From positions 38,849 to 102,848 of the forward strand of contig CAMJNF010000001.1 of assembly GCA_946407235.1 (NCBI GenBank): a stretch of 64,000 nt of DNA. Reading direction: 5' to 3'. This DNA comes from an uncultured Fibrobacter sp. (GTDB taxonomy: Bacteria > Fibrobacterota > Fibrobacteria > Fibrobacterales > Fibrobacteraceae). Made by a program: the position numbers and the translations under genes. The notes beneath the pieces are model-generated. The model was not told the origin of the DNA. It did not search any database and saw only the letters and a list, made by a program, of their open reading frames with translations. Of this stretch, positions 54,873 to 64,000 are shown piece by piece (position 1 is the first letter of the stretch; each line of letters opens with the position of its first letter).

Positions 54873-56180
54873 ATGGAAACAGAATCCAAATCTCAGTCCA
54901 AAATACAGCTTCCCAAAAAGAATTACACAAAAGCAATCATTGTCGCGGTCATCGTTGTTATCGCTCTTATTTTGCTCAAGTGCAATATCGGTTACAATAG
55001 CGCAACGCAGCTTCTTGTGAAGCAGTCCCCGTTTGGCACGCTTTCCTGCATTGACCACGCCGGTTTTTACTTCAAGGGATTTGCAAGCATCTACTCTTAC
55101 GACAGAACCAAGGACTTCTACTTCAACTCCTCTACCGATAAGGTTAAGGGCGAAGGCTGGGAAGGCGGCGACGACGACGAGGACGACATTTCCGTTACCT
55201 TGTCCCGAAACGCAAATGCCGAAATCAGCGGCTACCTCAAATACCAGCTCCCCACGGACTGCGAAGACCTCGTGAAAATCCACCGCGAACAGCGCTCCGA
55301 CAAGAAGCTCAAACATGACCTCGTCCGAAACTCCGTGCTTTCGGCTGTTAGAAAGACCGCTCCGCTCTTCACTGCCGAAGAAGCCAAGGTGACAAAGATT
55401 GCTGAATTCAGAAGAATCGCCGAAGACCAGCTCACCGAAGGCGAATACCTCACCACGATTGAAGTGCTTACCGAAAAGGCCGGCGAAGACGAATACGATT
55501 CCGAAGGCAAGATCATCAAGAAAGCCGAAACGCAGGAATACAAGGTCACGAAGCTGAAACTCGACAAGACCGGCAACCGCATCTTGACAAAGCCGTCTGC
55601 ACTCCGTCTTTATGGCATCAGAGTCGTGCAATTCGAAATCCAGAACGTCCGCCTCGACCAGAAAGCACAACAGCAGCTCGACATCGTGAAGGACCGTGAA
55701 ATGAAGCGCGTGTCTAACGCAACGGCAGCAGAAACAGCAAAGCAGGCCGCCATCACCGCCGAAGCTGAAGGTAAGGCTCGCATTGCCCAGGCCAAGGCTG
55801 ATCAGGAAGTGGAAAAGATCAAGGCCGTGACGCAAGCTGAAAAGGAACGCGATGTGGCTGTTCTCCAAGCTCAGAAGGAACAGGAAGTCGCACGCCTCGA
55901 AGCTTTGAGGGCTCTCGAAGTCGCAAAGAAAATCAAGGCTGAAAAGGAAGCAGAAGCAGCTGCTAACAGAGCACTCGTGAGCGCCGGTTTGACTCCGCAA
56001 GAACGCGCCGAATGGGACTACAAGACCAAAGTCGGTGTTGCTGAAGCTCTCGCCAAGTCCGCACACCCGCTCGTCCCGGAAATCATGATGACCGGCGATT
56101 CCAAGGGCGGCGCAAGCACAGCCATGGATGCCGTAGGCTTGAACATGCTTATGGGCCTCACCGAAAAGCTGTCGAAATAA
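54873..56180 (+). CDS. SPFH/Band-7 (prohibitin-like) membrane protein
   Basis: N-terminal TM, central SPFH-like region, long Ala/Glu/Lys coiled coil. Confidence 0.75.
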   Translation: METESKSQSKIQLPKKNYTKAIIVAVIVVIALILLKCNIGYNSATQLLVKQSPFGTLSCIDHAGFYFKGFASIYSYDRTKDFYFNSSTDKVKGEGWEGGDDDEDDISVTLSRNANAEISGYLKYQLPTDCEDLVKIHREQRSDKKLKHDLVRNSVLSAVRKTAPLFTAEEAKVTKIAEFRRIAEDQLTEGEYLTTIEVLTEKAGEDEYDSEGKIIKKAETQEYKVTKLKLDKTGNRILTKPSALRLYGIRVVQFEIQNVRLDQKAQQQLDIVKDREMKRVSNATAAETAKQAAITAEAEGKARIAQAKADQEVEKIKAVTQAEKERDVAVLQAQKEQEVARLEALRALEVAKKIKAEKEAEAAANRALVSAGLTPQERAEWDYKTKVGVAEALAKSAHPLVPEIMMTGDSKGGASTAMDAVGLNMLMGLTEKLSK

Positions 56181-56323
56181 ACGGCTTCGCTGCGAAAAAT
56201 GTTCCCCAAGCATGTCACCCCGGATTTGTACAGGTACAAAGCACTTCGGCTCAGCCATGAAAATGCAAGCATTTTCGCAGCATTCGCCTTGGTAGCTTTT
56301 ATTCCGGGGTCGGCTTTTTATTG

Positions 56324-56352
56324 TCATCCCGCCTGATAAGGCGGGATTTTTG
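56324..56352 (+). terminator. Terminator hairpin
   Basis: atcccgcctgataaggcgggatttttgtttt, perfect stem. Confidence 0.8.
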
Positions 56353-56457
56353 TTTTGGAGTTAAATCCTATTTGAAAAAAATTATATCTTTCAAATGAAC
56401 ATATCCCCGCTATTTTCGGCAATTGAGCTGAAATGGAGTACTGCAAAGGAGCCTTGT

Positions 56458-56589
56458 ATGTTTGACAAGTTTTTCAAGTCGTGTGTGAAGTTTTCCATCT
56501 GTAGTGCTGTGCTGTTTTTCTTTTACCATCTTTTCATTTCGCAAAAGCTTGATGAAGAAACATCCACAAACACAAAGGAACAAGAGTAG
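56458..56589 (+). CDS. Small single-TM protein MFDKFFKSCVKFSICSAVLFFFYHLFISQKLDEETSTNTKEQE
   Basis: Short ORF immediately upstream of the deacetylase-like gene, TM helix. Confidence 0.45.
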   Translation: MFDKFFKSCVKFSICSAVLFFFYHLFISQKLDEETSTNTKEQE

Positions 56590-56592
56590 TTT

Positions 56593-57363
56593 ATGGAACA
56601 GAATAAAGACATCGCCGATATCCAGGCGGCAGAAGCGACTTTTCAGAAGAAGAAAAAGTTCATCCTTTGCTATCACAGTTTTAGCGTAAACAATTTCAAG
56701 AAGGCGTCCGTCCAGATTCGTAAGCTTGCCGAAGCGGCAGGCTCCCCCATAAGCATTGCCGTGATTCCAGCATTCGGTGCAGCCCCGGAATCCGAGGCCG
56801 AACAGTTCCGCGAAGAGCTCGAAAAGTTCGTGAAAGAAGGCTACGAGATTATGCTCCATGGCGCACGTCACCGCGCAGATCTTTCGCTGAAGCGTAGCAT
56901 TGCGGGTAAGCTTGCCCTTTTGGTTTCGAATAACGAAGCTGAATTTGCAGGCATCGATGAGCGCTTTACGCAAGCTCTTCTCAAACGCAGTCTTGCCTTG
57001 TGGAAGGCTCATGGCACGGGCAAACCGTCCGGTTTTATCCCGCCGATTTGGTTCGGGAACAAGTACCTCAAGGAACAGGCGCTTTCGATTTTTGACTACT
57101 ACGAAGATTTCCACGGCATTTACCAGAAGGTCAAGGGAAACATCAAGAAGACGCGTTCGAGCACGTTAAGTTTTTCCATTTTACCGACACCGCTCCTCGG
57201 GATTGCGCAAACTTACGCCTGCCTCAAAATGCTTTTGCCGGGCGGGGTCCATCGCTTGGTCTTCCACGATAAAGACTTTAGGACGATTGGCGAAAAGCGC
57301 ATTTTGAACATGGTTCGTTACATTTCGACCATGCGTGAAAAAATCATGTACAAGGACTTGTAA
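56593..57363 (+). CDS. Polysaccharide deacetylase-like protein (DUF2334-like)
   Basis: FILCYHSFSV...ISIAVIPAFGA...GYEIMLHGARHRAD... Confidence 0.65.
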   Translation: MEQNKDIADIQAAEATFQKKKKFILCYHSFSVNNFKKASVQIRKLAEAAGSPISIAVIPAFGAAPESEAEQFREELEKFVKEGYEIMLHGARHRADLSLKRSIAGKLALLVSNNEAEFAGIDERFTQALLKRSLALWKAHGTGKPSGFIPPIWFGNKYLKEQALSIFDYYEDFHGIYQKVKGNIKKTRSSTLSFSILPTPLLGIAQTYACLKMLLPGGVHRLVFHDKDFRTIGEKRILNMVRYISTMREKIMYKDL

Positions 57364-57381
57364 TTTCAGGACTTCGCACAA

Positions 57382-59109
57382 ATGATTTTAAATAAGTTTC
57401 TATCTAAAATTGATTACAAGTCTTATGAAGATTTGTATAAAAATTTCAAGATAACGATTCCGAACGACTTTAACTTCGCATACGATGTTGTCGACGAATA
57501 CGCGAAAAATGAGCCGAAGCGCGAAGCGCTTGTGTGGTGCGACGACAATGACGAAGACCATATCTTCACATTCAAGGATTTATCGCTAGCCTCCCAACGC
57601 ACTGCAAATTTTCTCGTAGAACAGGGAATCAAGAAGGGCGACCGCGTGATGCTCATTTTGCGTCGCCGCTACGAATTCTGGTTCTTTTTGCTTGCGTTGC
57701 ACCGCATTGGCGCGATTGCAATCCCGGCAACGAACATGCTTGCCGCCGAAGACTTGGAATACCGCTTCAACGCCGCCGCAATCAAAATGGTGGTGACATA
57801 CGACGATCCTGCTTTGCAAAAGGAAGTCGACAAGGCAAAGTCCAAATGCGAATCGGTCGAAAAACTCGTAACGGTAGGCCAGACAGCCCGCCAGAACTGG
57901 ATCAGCTTTTACGACGACTACGAACTTTTCCCGGCCACGTTCGAACGCCCGACTGGCGAAGATGCGACGCACAATGATGATATCATGATCGTGTACTTCA
58001 CGAGTGGCACGAGTTCGAACCCGAAGATGGTGGCACATACATACACGTACCCGCTCGGCCATATCGTGACCGCCAAGTACTGGCAGCATGTGGTTGATGG
58101 AGGCCGCCACTTGACCGTTGCAGAAACGGGTTGGGCAAAGGCTCTCTGGGGCAAAATTTACGGGCAGTGGATTGCCGGTAGCGCCGTGTTCACATACGAC
58201 ATGACCACGTTCATTCCGGGCAAGCTCCTCGAAAAGATGGCGGAATACAAGGTAACGACTTTCTGCGCACCGCCGACCGTTTACCGCTACATTTTGCAGC
58301 ACGGGATTGGCAAGTACGATCTTTCGAGTTTGCAATACTGCACGACCGCAGGCGAAGCATTGAACTTGGACATTTACAACAAGTTCTACGAGCAGACGGG
58401 CATCCGCTTGCAAGAAGGCTACGGACAGACCGAGCTTACGCTCACCACAGGTAACTTTGGCTTTAGCGAACCGCATCCAGGTTCTATGGGTAAACCCTCT
58501 CCAGGCTATCGCATGGAAATCGTGAACGCCGAAGGCAAGCCATGCGAAGTCGATGAAGTTGGCGAATTGATTATCAAGATCGACCAGGGCAAGCCATTTG
58601 GCATGTTCGGCGGTTACTACAACGATCCGGAGCGCACCGAAAAAGTCTTCGAGGGCGGCGTGTATCACACAGGCGATACAGCAACCCGCGACAAAGATGG
58701 TTTCTACTGGTTCGTGGGCCGCACCGATGACCTAATCAAGAGTTCCGGCTACCGCATTAGCCCCTTCGAAGTGGAAGAAGTGCTACACAAGCACCCAGCC
58801 GTTTTGGAAGTGGCCGTGACAGGTGTCGAGGACAAGTCTCGCGGTCAGGCGGTCAAGGCAACGGTCGTTCTGCAGAAGGGCTACGAAGCCTCGAAGGAAT
58901 TGGCAAAAGAAATCCAACTTTTTGCAAAGAACATTGCAGCAAGCTACAAGAGCCCGCGCATTATTGACTTTGTGACGGAACTACCGAAAACAATCAGCGG
59001 TAAGATTCGCCGTGCGACAATCCGCGATAAGGATACAGCCGAGAATGTGACAGCGCCAGACGAAGCGAATGCGGAAAGCACCGCAAACGAAACGTCTGAA
59101 GAAAAATAA
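57382..59109 (+). CDS. AMP-forming acyl-CoA synthetase
   Basis: VYFTSGTSSNPKMVAHT, LQEGYGQTELTLTTGNF, YHTGDTATRDKDGFYWFVGRTDDLIKSSGYRISPFEVEE, KTISGKIRR. Confidence 0.9.
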   Translation: MILNKFLSKIDYKSYEDLYKNFKITIPNDFNFAYDVVDEYAKNEPKREALVWCDDNDEDHIFTFKDLSLASQRTANFLVEQGIKKGDRVMLILRRRYEFWFFLLALHRIGAIAIPATNMLAAEDLEYRFNAAAIKMVVTYDDPALQKEVDKAKSKCESVEKLVTVGQTARQNWISFYDDYELFPATFERPTGEDATHNDDIMIVYFTSGTSSNPKMVAHTYTYPLGHIVTAKYWQHVVDGGRHLTVAETGWAKALWGKIYGQWIAGSAVFTYDMTTFIPGKLLEKMAEYKVTTFCAPPTVYRYILQHGIGKYDLSSLQYCTTAGEALNLDIYNKFYEQTGIRLQEGYGQTELTLTTGNFGFSEPHPGSMGKPSPGYRMEIVNAEGKPCEVDEVGELIIKIDQGKPFGMFGGYYNDPERTEKVFEGGVYHTGDTATRDKDGFYWFVGRTDDLIKSSGYRISPFEVEEVLHKHPAVLEVAVTGVEDKSRGQAVKATVVLQKGYEASKELAKEIQLFAKNIAASYKSPRIIDFVTELPKTISGKIRRATIRDKDTAENVTAPDEANAESTANETSEEK

Positions 59110-59147
59110 CTGACACAGGCTCCGTCATAGACGGGCAAACAACATTA

Positions 59148-59180
59148 AAAATCCGGCTTCTGAAGAAGTCGGATTTTTTG
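59148..59180 (+). terminator. Terminator hairpin between convergent genes
   Basis: aaaaatccggcttctgaagaagtcggattttttg. Confidence 0.8.
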
Positions 59181-59185
59181 CAAAT

Positions 59186-59485
59186 TTACTTGTTATCAGC
59201 GCAATATTTATTAGCCATGTCGAGCAGCTGCTCCTTCCCTACCTTAACATCAAAAGTCTTTGATCCAAGGGAACTGAGGGCACCGCCATAAGTCATCTTA
59301 TAGCCATTTTCAGTTTGCGTAAAGGTAACAGAACCACCCTTTGTCTTGGCGGTTGCTGAGTTATCCGTGCTAGACACCGTGCAATCACTAGCGTCCGTAA
59401 CCGCAGATGTCACCTTCTCTGCAGAAGAACAAGCGGAGAGCATCGCTGCAGCTCCGAATGCGGTAAAAACCATAAAAAATTTCAT
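59186..59485 (-). CDS. Small lipoprotein, paralog of 59633-59944
   Basis: LSACSSAEK lipobox; DCTVSSTDNSATAKTKGG...ENGYKMTYGG. Confidence 0.75.
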   Translation of the reverse strand: MKFFMVFTAFGAAAMLSACSSAEKVTSAVTDASDCTVSSTDNSATAKTKGGSVTFTQTENGYKMTYGGALSSLGSKTFDVKVGKEQLLDMANKYCADNK

Positions 59486-59578
59486 AGAATCTCCTTGCTA
59501 TAAGGACGGCTGTTCAGCCAAAGCAATTGTTTATGATTATACAATATATAACATAATTTCGTGGAAAAACGAATAAAA

Positions 59579-59611
59579 AACAAAAACGCACCCCTATCGG
59601 ATGCGTTCTTG
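59579..59611 (-). terminator. Terminator for the minus-strand lipoprotein gene
   Basis: Reverse complement caagaacgcatccgataggggtgcgtttttg. Confidence 0.7.
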
Positions 59612-59632
59612 AATGAAACTTTCAAAAAATTA

Positions 59633-59944
59633 CTATTCCATCGCACAGGATTTTTGAGCCAATTCGACCAAGTCTTCCTTAGAAACAGGATTCGACGACG
59701 GCACATCAATTGGATCATAATTTTCAGCGCCATTGCCACTATAAGTAATTCTATAACCATCTTCTGTAATCGTATACGTCATCGCGCTACTATAACCACC
59801 AGGCAAAGACGTCAAAGCCGTTGCAGAGTTGTCCGTGGACGTTACAGTACAGCCATACGATGTTGCAGACGTAGAATCGTCATCACCGCAAGCAGTAAGA
59901 ACAGCAGCGGCGGCAACAGCAGCCAAAATCAACATTTTTTTCAT
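59633..59944 (-). CDS. Small CGDD lipoprotein, paralog of 59186-59485
   Basis: LTACGDDDST lipobox; GCTVTSTDNSATALTS...EDGYRITYSG; start corrected to MKKMLILAAV. Confidence 0.78.
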   Translation of the reverse strand: MKKMLILAAVAAAAVLTACGDDDSTSATSYGCTVTSTDNSATALTSLPGGYSSAMTYTITEDGYRITYSGNGAENYDPIDVPSSNPVSKEDLVELAQKSCAME

Positions 59945-60049
59945 TTGATATCTCCTTTTTATATTACCAATATGATAACAAAATATTGGTAGAATATAAT
60001 ATAAATTAATTACCACAAGACAAGTTGTAATTTATTTTTACATTGCAAG

Positions 60050-60086
60050 CAAAAAAAAGAGCCTGCAACGAGGCTCTCATTAGTTT
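60050..60086 (-). terminator. Terminator for hemL
   Basis: Reverse complement gagagcctcgttgcaggctctttttttt. Confidence 0.8.
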
Positions 60087-60108
60087 TTTTCAACAGATAA
60101 TTTTGCTT

Positions 60109-61398
60109 TTACTTCAATTTATTGAAAACACGTTTTGCAGCATCAATGGTGCGATCAATGTCGTTTTCGGTATGTGCAGCACTCACAAAGATCGCTTCGA
60201 ACTGGCTTGGTGCCAAGTAAATGCCTTCGTCGAGCATTCCGAGGAAATAGCGACGGAACAGTTCCAAGTCGGATTTCTGCACGTCGGCAAAGCATGTGAC
60301 CGGACCTTCGGTAAAGAAGATGCAACCCATGGAACCCACCTGATTGACGGCCAACGGAATCCCCGCTTCAGTTGCTGCGGCCTTGAGTCCCGCAATCAAG
60401 CGTTTTGTCATCGCCTCGGCATGCACGTAGTATTCCGGGTGAGCGTTGAGTTCGCGCATCGTTGCTAGGCCCGCCGCCATCGCGACCGGGTTGCCCGAAA
60501 GCGTTCCCGCCTGGTAAATTCCACCGAGCGGAGCAATTTGCTGCATCACGTCCAAACGGCCACCGTAAGCGCCCACCGGCATACCACCACCGATAATCTT
60601 GCCAAAAGTCGTCAAGTCAGGCTTAATGCCGTACAGACCTTGAGCACAATGAATCCCGACTCGGAATCCGGTCATGACTTCATCGACAATTAAGAGAGCG
60701 CCATGTTTCTTTGTTTCTTCGGAAAGCGTCTGCAAGAACTCGGGCTTCGCAGGGACAACGCCCATATTGCCTGCCACAGGTTCCACAATCACGCCAGCGA
60801 TTTCGTCACCAATCTTGTCGAAAAGTTCCTTCACGCCTGCCACATCGTTGTACTGGAGCGTGAGCGTGTACTTTGCCAAGTCCGCAGGCACACCCTTGCT
60901 GCTCGGCTTGCCCGTCGTGAGCATACCCGAGCCCGCCTTGATGAGCAAGCTATCGCTATGGCCATGGTAGCAGCCTTCGAATTTCACAATCTTATCGCGA
61001 CCGGTAAAACCGCGAGCTGCACGAATCGCACTCATCGTTGCTTCGGTGCCGCTGTTCACCATGCGAATCATCCCGACGCTCGGCACAAGGCTCATCACGA
61101 GTTTCGCGAGTTCCGATTCTAGCCCGCACGGAGCGCCAAAACTAAGGCCATTCTTTGCCGTTTCTGCAACGGCATTAATCACTGCATCGTGCGCATGCCC
61201 CAACAGCATCGGGCCCCAGCTACCAACGTAATCGATGTAATCATTGCCATCCACATCGTAGATGTGGCTTCCCTTGGCGCGGGCAATAAACGGAGGAGTA
61301 GCCCCCACGTTACCGTATGCACGCACAGGGCTGTTCACGCCACCCGGCATGAGCGTTTTTGCTTCTGCAAACAACTTTTCGCTTAATTGATGATTCAT
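60109..61398 (-). CDS. hemL: Glutamate-1-semialdehyde 2,1-aminomutase
   Basis: [74 protein letters not shown]. Confidence 0.95.
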   Translation of the reverse strand: MNHQLSEKLFAEAKTLMPGGVNSPVRAYGNVGATPPFIARAKGSHIYDVDGNDYIDYVGSWGPMLLGHAHDAVINAVAETAKNGLSFGAPCGLESELAKLVMSLVPSVGMIRMVNSGTEATMSAIRAARGFTGRDKIVKFEGCYHGHSDSLLIKAGSGMLTTGKPSSKGVPADLAKYTLTLQYNDVAGVKELFDKIGDEIAGVIVEPVAGNMGVVPAKPEFLQTLSEETKKHGALLIVDEVMTGFRVGIHCAQGLYGIKPDLTTFGKIIGGGMPVGAYGGRLDVMQQIAPLGGIYQAGTLSGNPVAMAAGLATMRELNAHPEYYVHAEAMTKRLIAGLKAAATEAGIPLAVNQVGSMGCIFFTEGPVTCFADVQKSDLELFRRYFLGMLDEGIYLAPSQFEAIFVSAAHTENDIDRTIDAAKRVFNKLK

Positions 61399-62210
61399 GC
61401 GTTTTCCTTTACGATGTGCACCACGCGCTGCGGGAACGGAATCGAAATACCCACTTCGTCAAAACGTTCCTTGACTTGCTTCATGTACTTGCAACGCATA
61501 TCCCAATAATCGCACGTCTTGACCCAGATTCTCATGTTAACGCACACGGCGCTATCGTCCAACGAAGATACATAAAACGACGGAGCAGGGTCCTTCAAAA
61601 CTTTCGAATCATTTTCGACAAGCTGTTTCATTTCGTTCATCGCTTTTTCCGCTGAATCTGCATAATCGATACCGAACGACAAATCCAGACGACGCTTCGG
61701 ATTGCGGCTGTAATTTATAATGGGAGCCCCCCACAGCATGCTGTTCGGAGCAAATACATAAAGACCATCCAGCGAAATAAGAATCGTATTGAAAAGACCA
61801 ACGCCCACAATTTTGCCCTTCAGGGAACCGCACTCAATGTAGTCCGATGCACGGAACGGCTTGAGGAACAGCAACAAAATTCCCGATGCTATGTTCCCCA
61901 GCGTATCCTTCAACGCAAGGCCAATCGCAAGAGATGCGGCACCCACCACCGTCACAATCCCAGCCGTATTCACGCCAAGAATGTGCAATATCATGAGCAA
62001 TCCGACAATATAAATCGCATACGAGAAAAGCGAATAAAGTAATGGTTTTACAGAAGCATCGGCCCCTTTCTTAATCGCAAAACTCAGAATGAATCGGATA
62101 ATCGCCAATATAAGAACGATAGCGATAAGCACGGTCGCAATTTCAATAATATCTTGAGCAAGTGCATTTGAAACGCCAAGATTTTTCAAGAACAAATCAA
62201 ATTCTTTCAT
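61395..62210 (-). CDS. MscS-family mechanosensitive ion channel
   Basis: Three TM helices, [31 protein letters not shown]. Confidence 0.88.
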   Translation of the reverse strand: MKEFDLFLKNLGVSNALAQDIIEIATVLIAIVLILAIIRFILSFAIKKGADASVKPLLYSLFSYAIYIVGLLMILHILGVNTAGIVTVVGAASLAIGLALKDTLGNIASGILLLFLKPFRASDYIECGSLKGKIVGVGLFNTILISLDGLYVFAPNSMLWGAPIINYSRNPKRRLDLSFGIDYADSAEKAMNEMKQLVENDSKVLKDPAPSFYVSSLDDSAVCVNMRIWVKTCDYWDMRCKYMKQVKERFDEVGISIPFPQRVVHIVKENA

Positions 62211-62351
62211 AACTTATCATGCCCTCAGGCATCCCTTTTTAATTGTCATCCCGGACCCCATGTCACCCCGGACTTGTTCTCTTTGACCACTTAGAGCTTT
62301 AGCTCTTATGTGGTCATGATCCGCGAATGGGGACGGGGCGGGATCACCTTT

Positions 62352-63317
62352 TTACACTAACTTTTTTTCCAAAACTTCCTTCGCGTGGTACGTGATGATA
62401 ATGTCCGCACCGGCACGCTTGAACGCAATCAAGTTTTCACGGATAATCGCATTTTCGTCAATCCAGCCCATCTTTGCAGCCGCCTTGACCATCGAATATT
62501 CGCCACTTACGTTGTACACAGCGACAGGCACGTTGCTGATTTCTGCAGTTTGGCGAAGCACATCGAGGAACGCAAGGCCAGGTTTGACCATCACGATATC
62601 GGCACCTTCTTCCAAATCAAGTTCCACTTCGTGAAGCGCTTCGCGACCATTGCGCACATCCATCTGGTAAGACTTGCGGTTACCGAAATGCGGTGCGGAA
62701 TCCGCAGCATCGCGGAACGGACCATAGAACGCACTAGCAAACTTTGCACTATAAGCCATAATCGGCGTATTCGAGAAACCATTGGCATCAAGCATTTCGC
62801 GGATTGCAGCCACTCGGCCATCCATCATGTCGGAAGGCGCAACCATATCGGCACCAGCTTCGGCATGTGAAAGAGCAGTCTTTGCCAAAAGTTCGAGCGA
62901 AGGATCGTTATCGACATCGCCATCCTTGACAATGCCGCAATGGCCATGGCTCATGTATTCGCAAAGGCACACGTCCGTAATCACGTACAAATCCGGGAAC
63001 TTCGCCTTTATCGCGCGTACGGCTCGCTGCACAATGCCGTTTTTGTCATAGGCGCTGCTTGCCATTTCATCTTTGTGATCCGGAATTCCGAACAAAAGAA
63101 TCGATTTTACACCAAGAGCGACACAGCTTTCCAATTCCTTCAGGATTTCATCTATTGAAAAGCGGAACTGGTTCGGCATCGAAGCAATTTCTTCTTTGAC
63201 GCCCTCCCCTTCTACCACGAACATCGGGTAAACAAGGGAATCGGGATTCACGGCTGTTTCAGCAACCATGTTGCGGATAGTTTCATTTCTGCGTAAACGA
63301 CGTGGACGGATAATCAT
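62352..63317 (-). CDS. hemB: Delta-aminolevulinic acid dehydratase
   Basis: [70 protein letters not shown]. Confidence 0.95.
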   Translation of the reverse strand: MIIRPRRLRRNETIRNMVAETAVNPDSLVYPMFVVEGEGVKEEIASMPNQFRFSIDEILKELESCVALGVKSILLFGIPDHKDEMASSAYDKNGIVQRAVRAIKAKFPDLYVITDVCLCEYMSHGHCGIVKDGDVDNDPSLELLAKTALSHAEAGADMVAPSDMMDGRVAAIREMLDANGFSNTPIMAYSAKFASAFYGPFRDAADSAPHFGNRKSYQMDVRNGREALHEVELDLEEGADIVMVKPGLAFLDVLRQTAEISNVPVAVYNVSGEYSMVKAAAKMGWIDENAIIRENLIAFKRAGADIIITYHAKEVLEKKLV

Positions 63318-63380
63318 GACTAGGTATTAAGTTTTAGGTTATAAGTTTTAGAAAAAATCATTCTGGAGTACAGCGGGGAA

Positions 63381-64000
63381 CTACTCCCTATCATCATACG
63401 CTTCGGCATCTTCGGGCTCTTCGACAGTCCATTCGCGGATGTGCTTCGCGAGTTCCTTTTCACCGACGCGTTCGAGTTCGTCCGAAATCGCATTCAATTC
63501 GGAAGCCTCCTGCGCAGGCAATTCCTTTTCGAAATGCTTGACGTACTGTTCCAGCAACTCAAATTTTTTAAGATTCGCCAAAAGCATCATGTAGCTCGTA
63601 TCGCAAGAATTGCTGCGATACTTGACGTGGTCAATCAGAAGCTTATCGAGTTCAGAACCGCTCTTGAGCATGCAAAGTCTTGAAAGGTTCATGACCTTCG
63701 GGAAGCATTCGTACAAACGCGTGGCGTACTTGAGGCAATCCGTCTTACGGCCTTCGCGGTCGGCAATCGCAGCCTGCAAATCAAGGAAAGCTTCTTCGTC
63801 TTCTGCCCCCGGGTCCTTCACATCACCGAGCCATTGCTTGGCCATGGCAATATCGCCTGCGACAAAGTAAGAGTTCGCGATGTCAATCAGCGTGGCGTTG
63901 CTCTTGTCCGGATCCTTGTAAAGCGAGGCCTTCGCGAAGTTTTCAGTATCCTTGATGGCATCGGCCATGTCGCAAATCGCATCGAGAACGTCTTCGCGGT
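63381..64000 (-). CDS. TPR-like protein of unknown function, 5' end probably outside the window
   Basis: Helical repeat-like sequence; frame stays open beyond the listed start to the window edge. Confidence 0.55.
   Translation of the reverse strand, partial: REDVLDAICDMADAIKDTENFAKASLYKDPDKSNATLIDIANSYFVAGDIAMAKQWLGDVKDPGAEDEEAFLDLQAAIADREGRKTDCLKYATRLYECFPKVMNLSRLCMLKSGSELDKLLIDHVKYRSNSCDTSYMMLLANLKKFELLEQYVKHFEKELPAQEASELNAISDELERVGEKELAKHIREWTVEEPEDAEAYDDRE

Noticed and set aside
54837-56327. 496-aa minus-strand ORF
   Set aside because: Antisense to the Band-7-like gene; Cys/Phe/His-rich composition typical of the complement of a coding strand, no recognisable domain.
57586-58668. 360-aa minus-strand ORF
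   Set aside because: Antisense to the clear acyl-CoA synthetase gene; shadow ORF.

Overview
The window looks like a Fibrobacter-type chromosome: there are four FISUMP-domain proteins, Ser-rich linkers, CGDD lipoboxes and many large exported proteins. About 1.8-41.3 kb is a striking block. Two halves of a type II secretion / type IV pilus-like locus flank a ~31 kb insert. The left half is a secretin, a GspL-like protein and a PilO-PilP-like fusion on the minus strand. The right half is a GspE ATPase and three pseudopilin-like proteins on the plus strand. The insert holds two tandem paralogous cassettes. Each has a FISUMP lipoprotein divergent from a minus-strand A-B-C operon: A is a giant SpvB/TcB-like exported protein (2536/2798 aa), B is an Rhs/YD-repeat protein (1731/1725 aa) with a unique C-terminal tip, and C is an unrelated small exported protein. 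The whole ~39.6 kb block is bracketed by a 66-bp direct repeat (1751-1816 and 41306-41371, 60/66 identical by hand alignment). The repeat is the 3' end of the gene at 41306-41971, and all six mismatches are synonymous. This resembles integration or recombination at a gene's 3' end. The remainder includes a MotA/OmpA-like operon with a long coiled-coil tail (ZorAB-like architecture without the other Zorya genes), tadA, a heme-type radical SAM protein, fabF, a GGDEF protein, a lipase-like hydrolase, a Band-7-like protein, a deacetylase-like protein, an acyl-CoA synthetase, hemL, an MscS channel and hemB. No tRNA, rRNA, CRISPR array, transposase or integrase was recognised. All family assignments come from reading the sequence; no database search was run.
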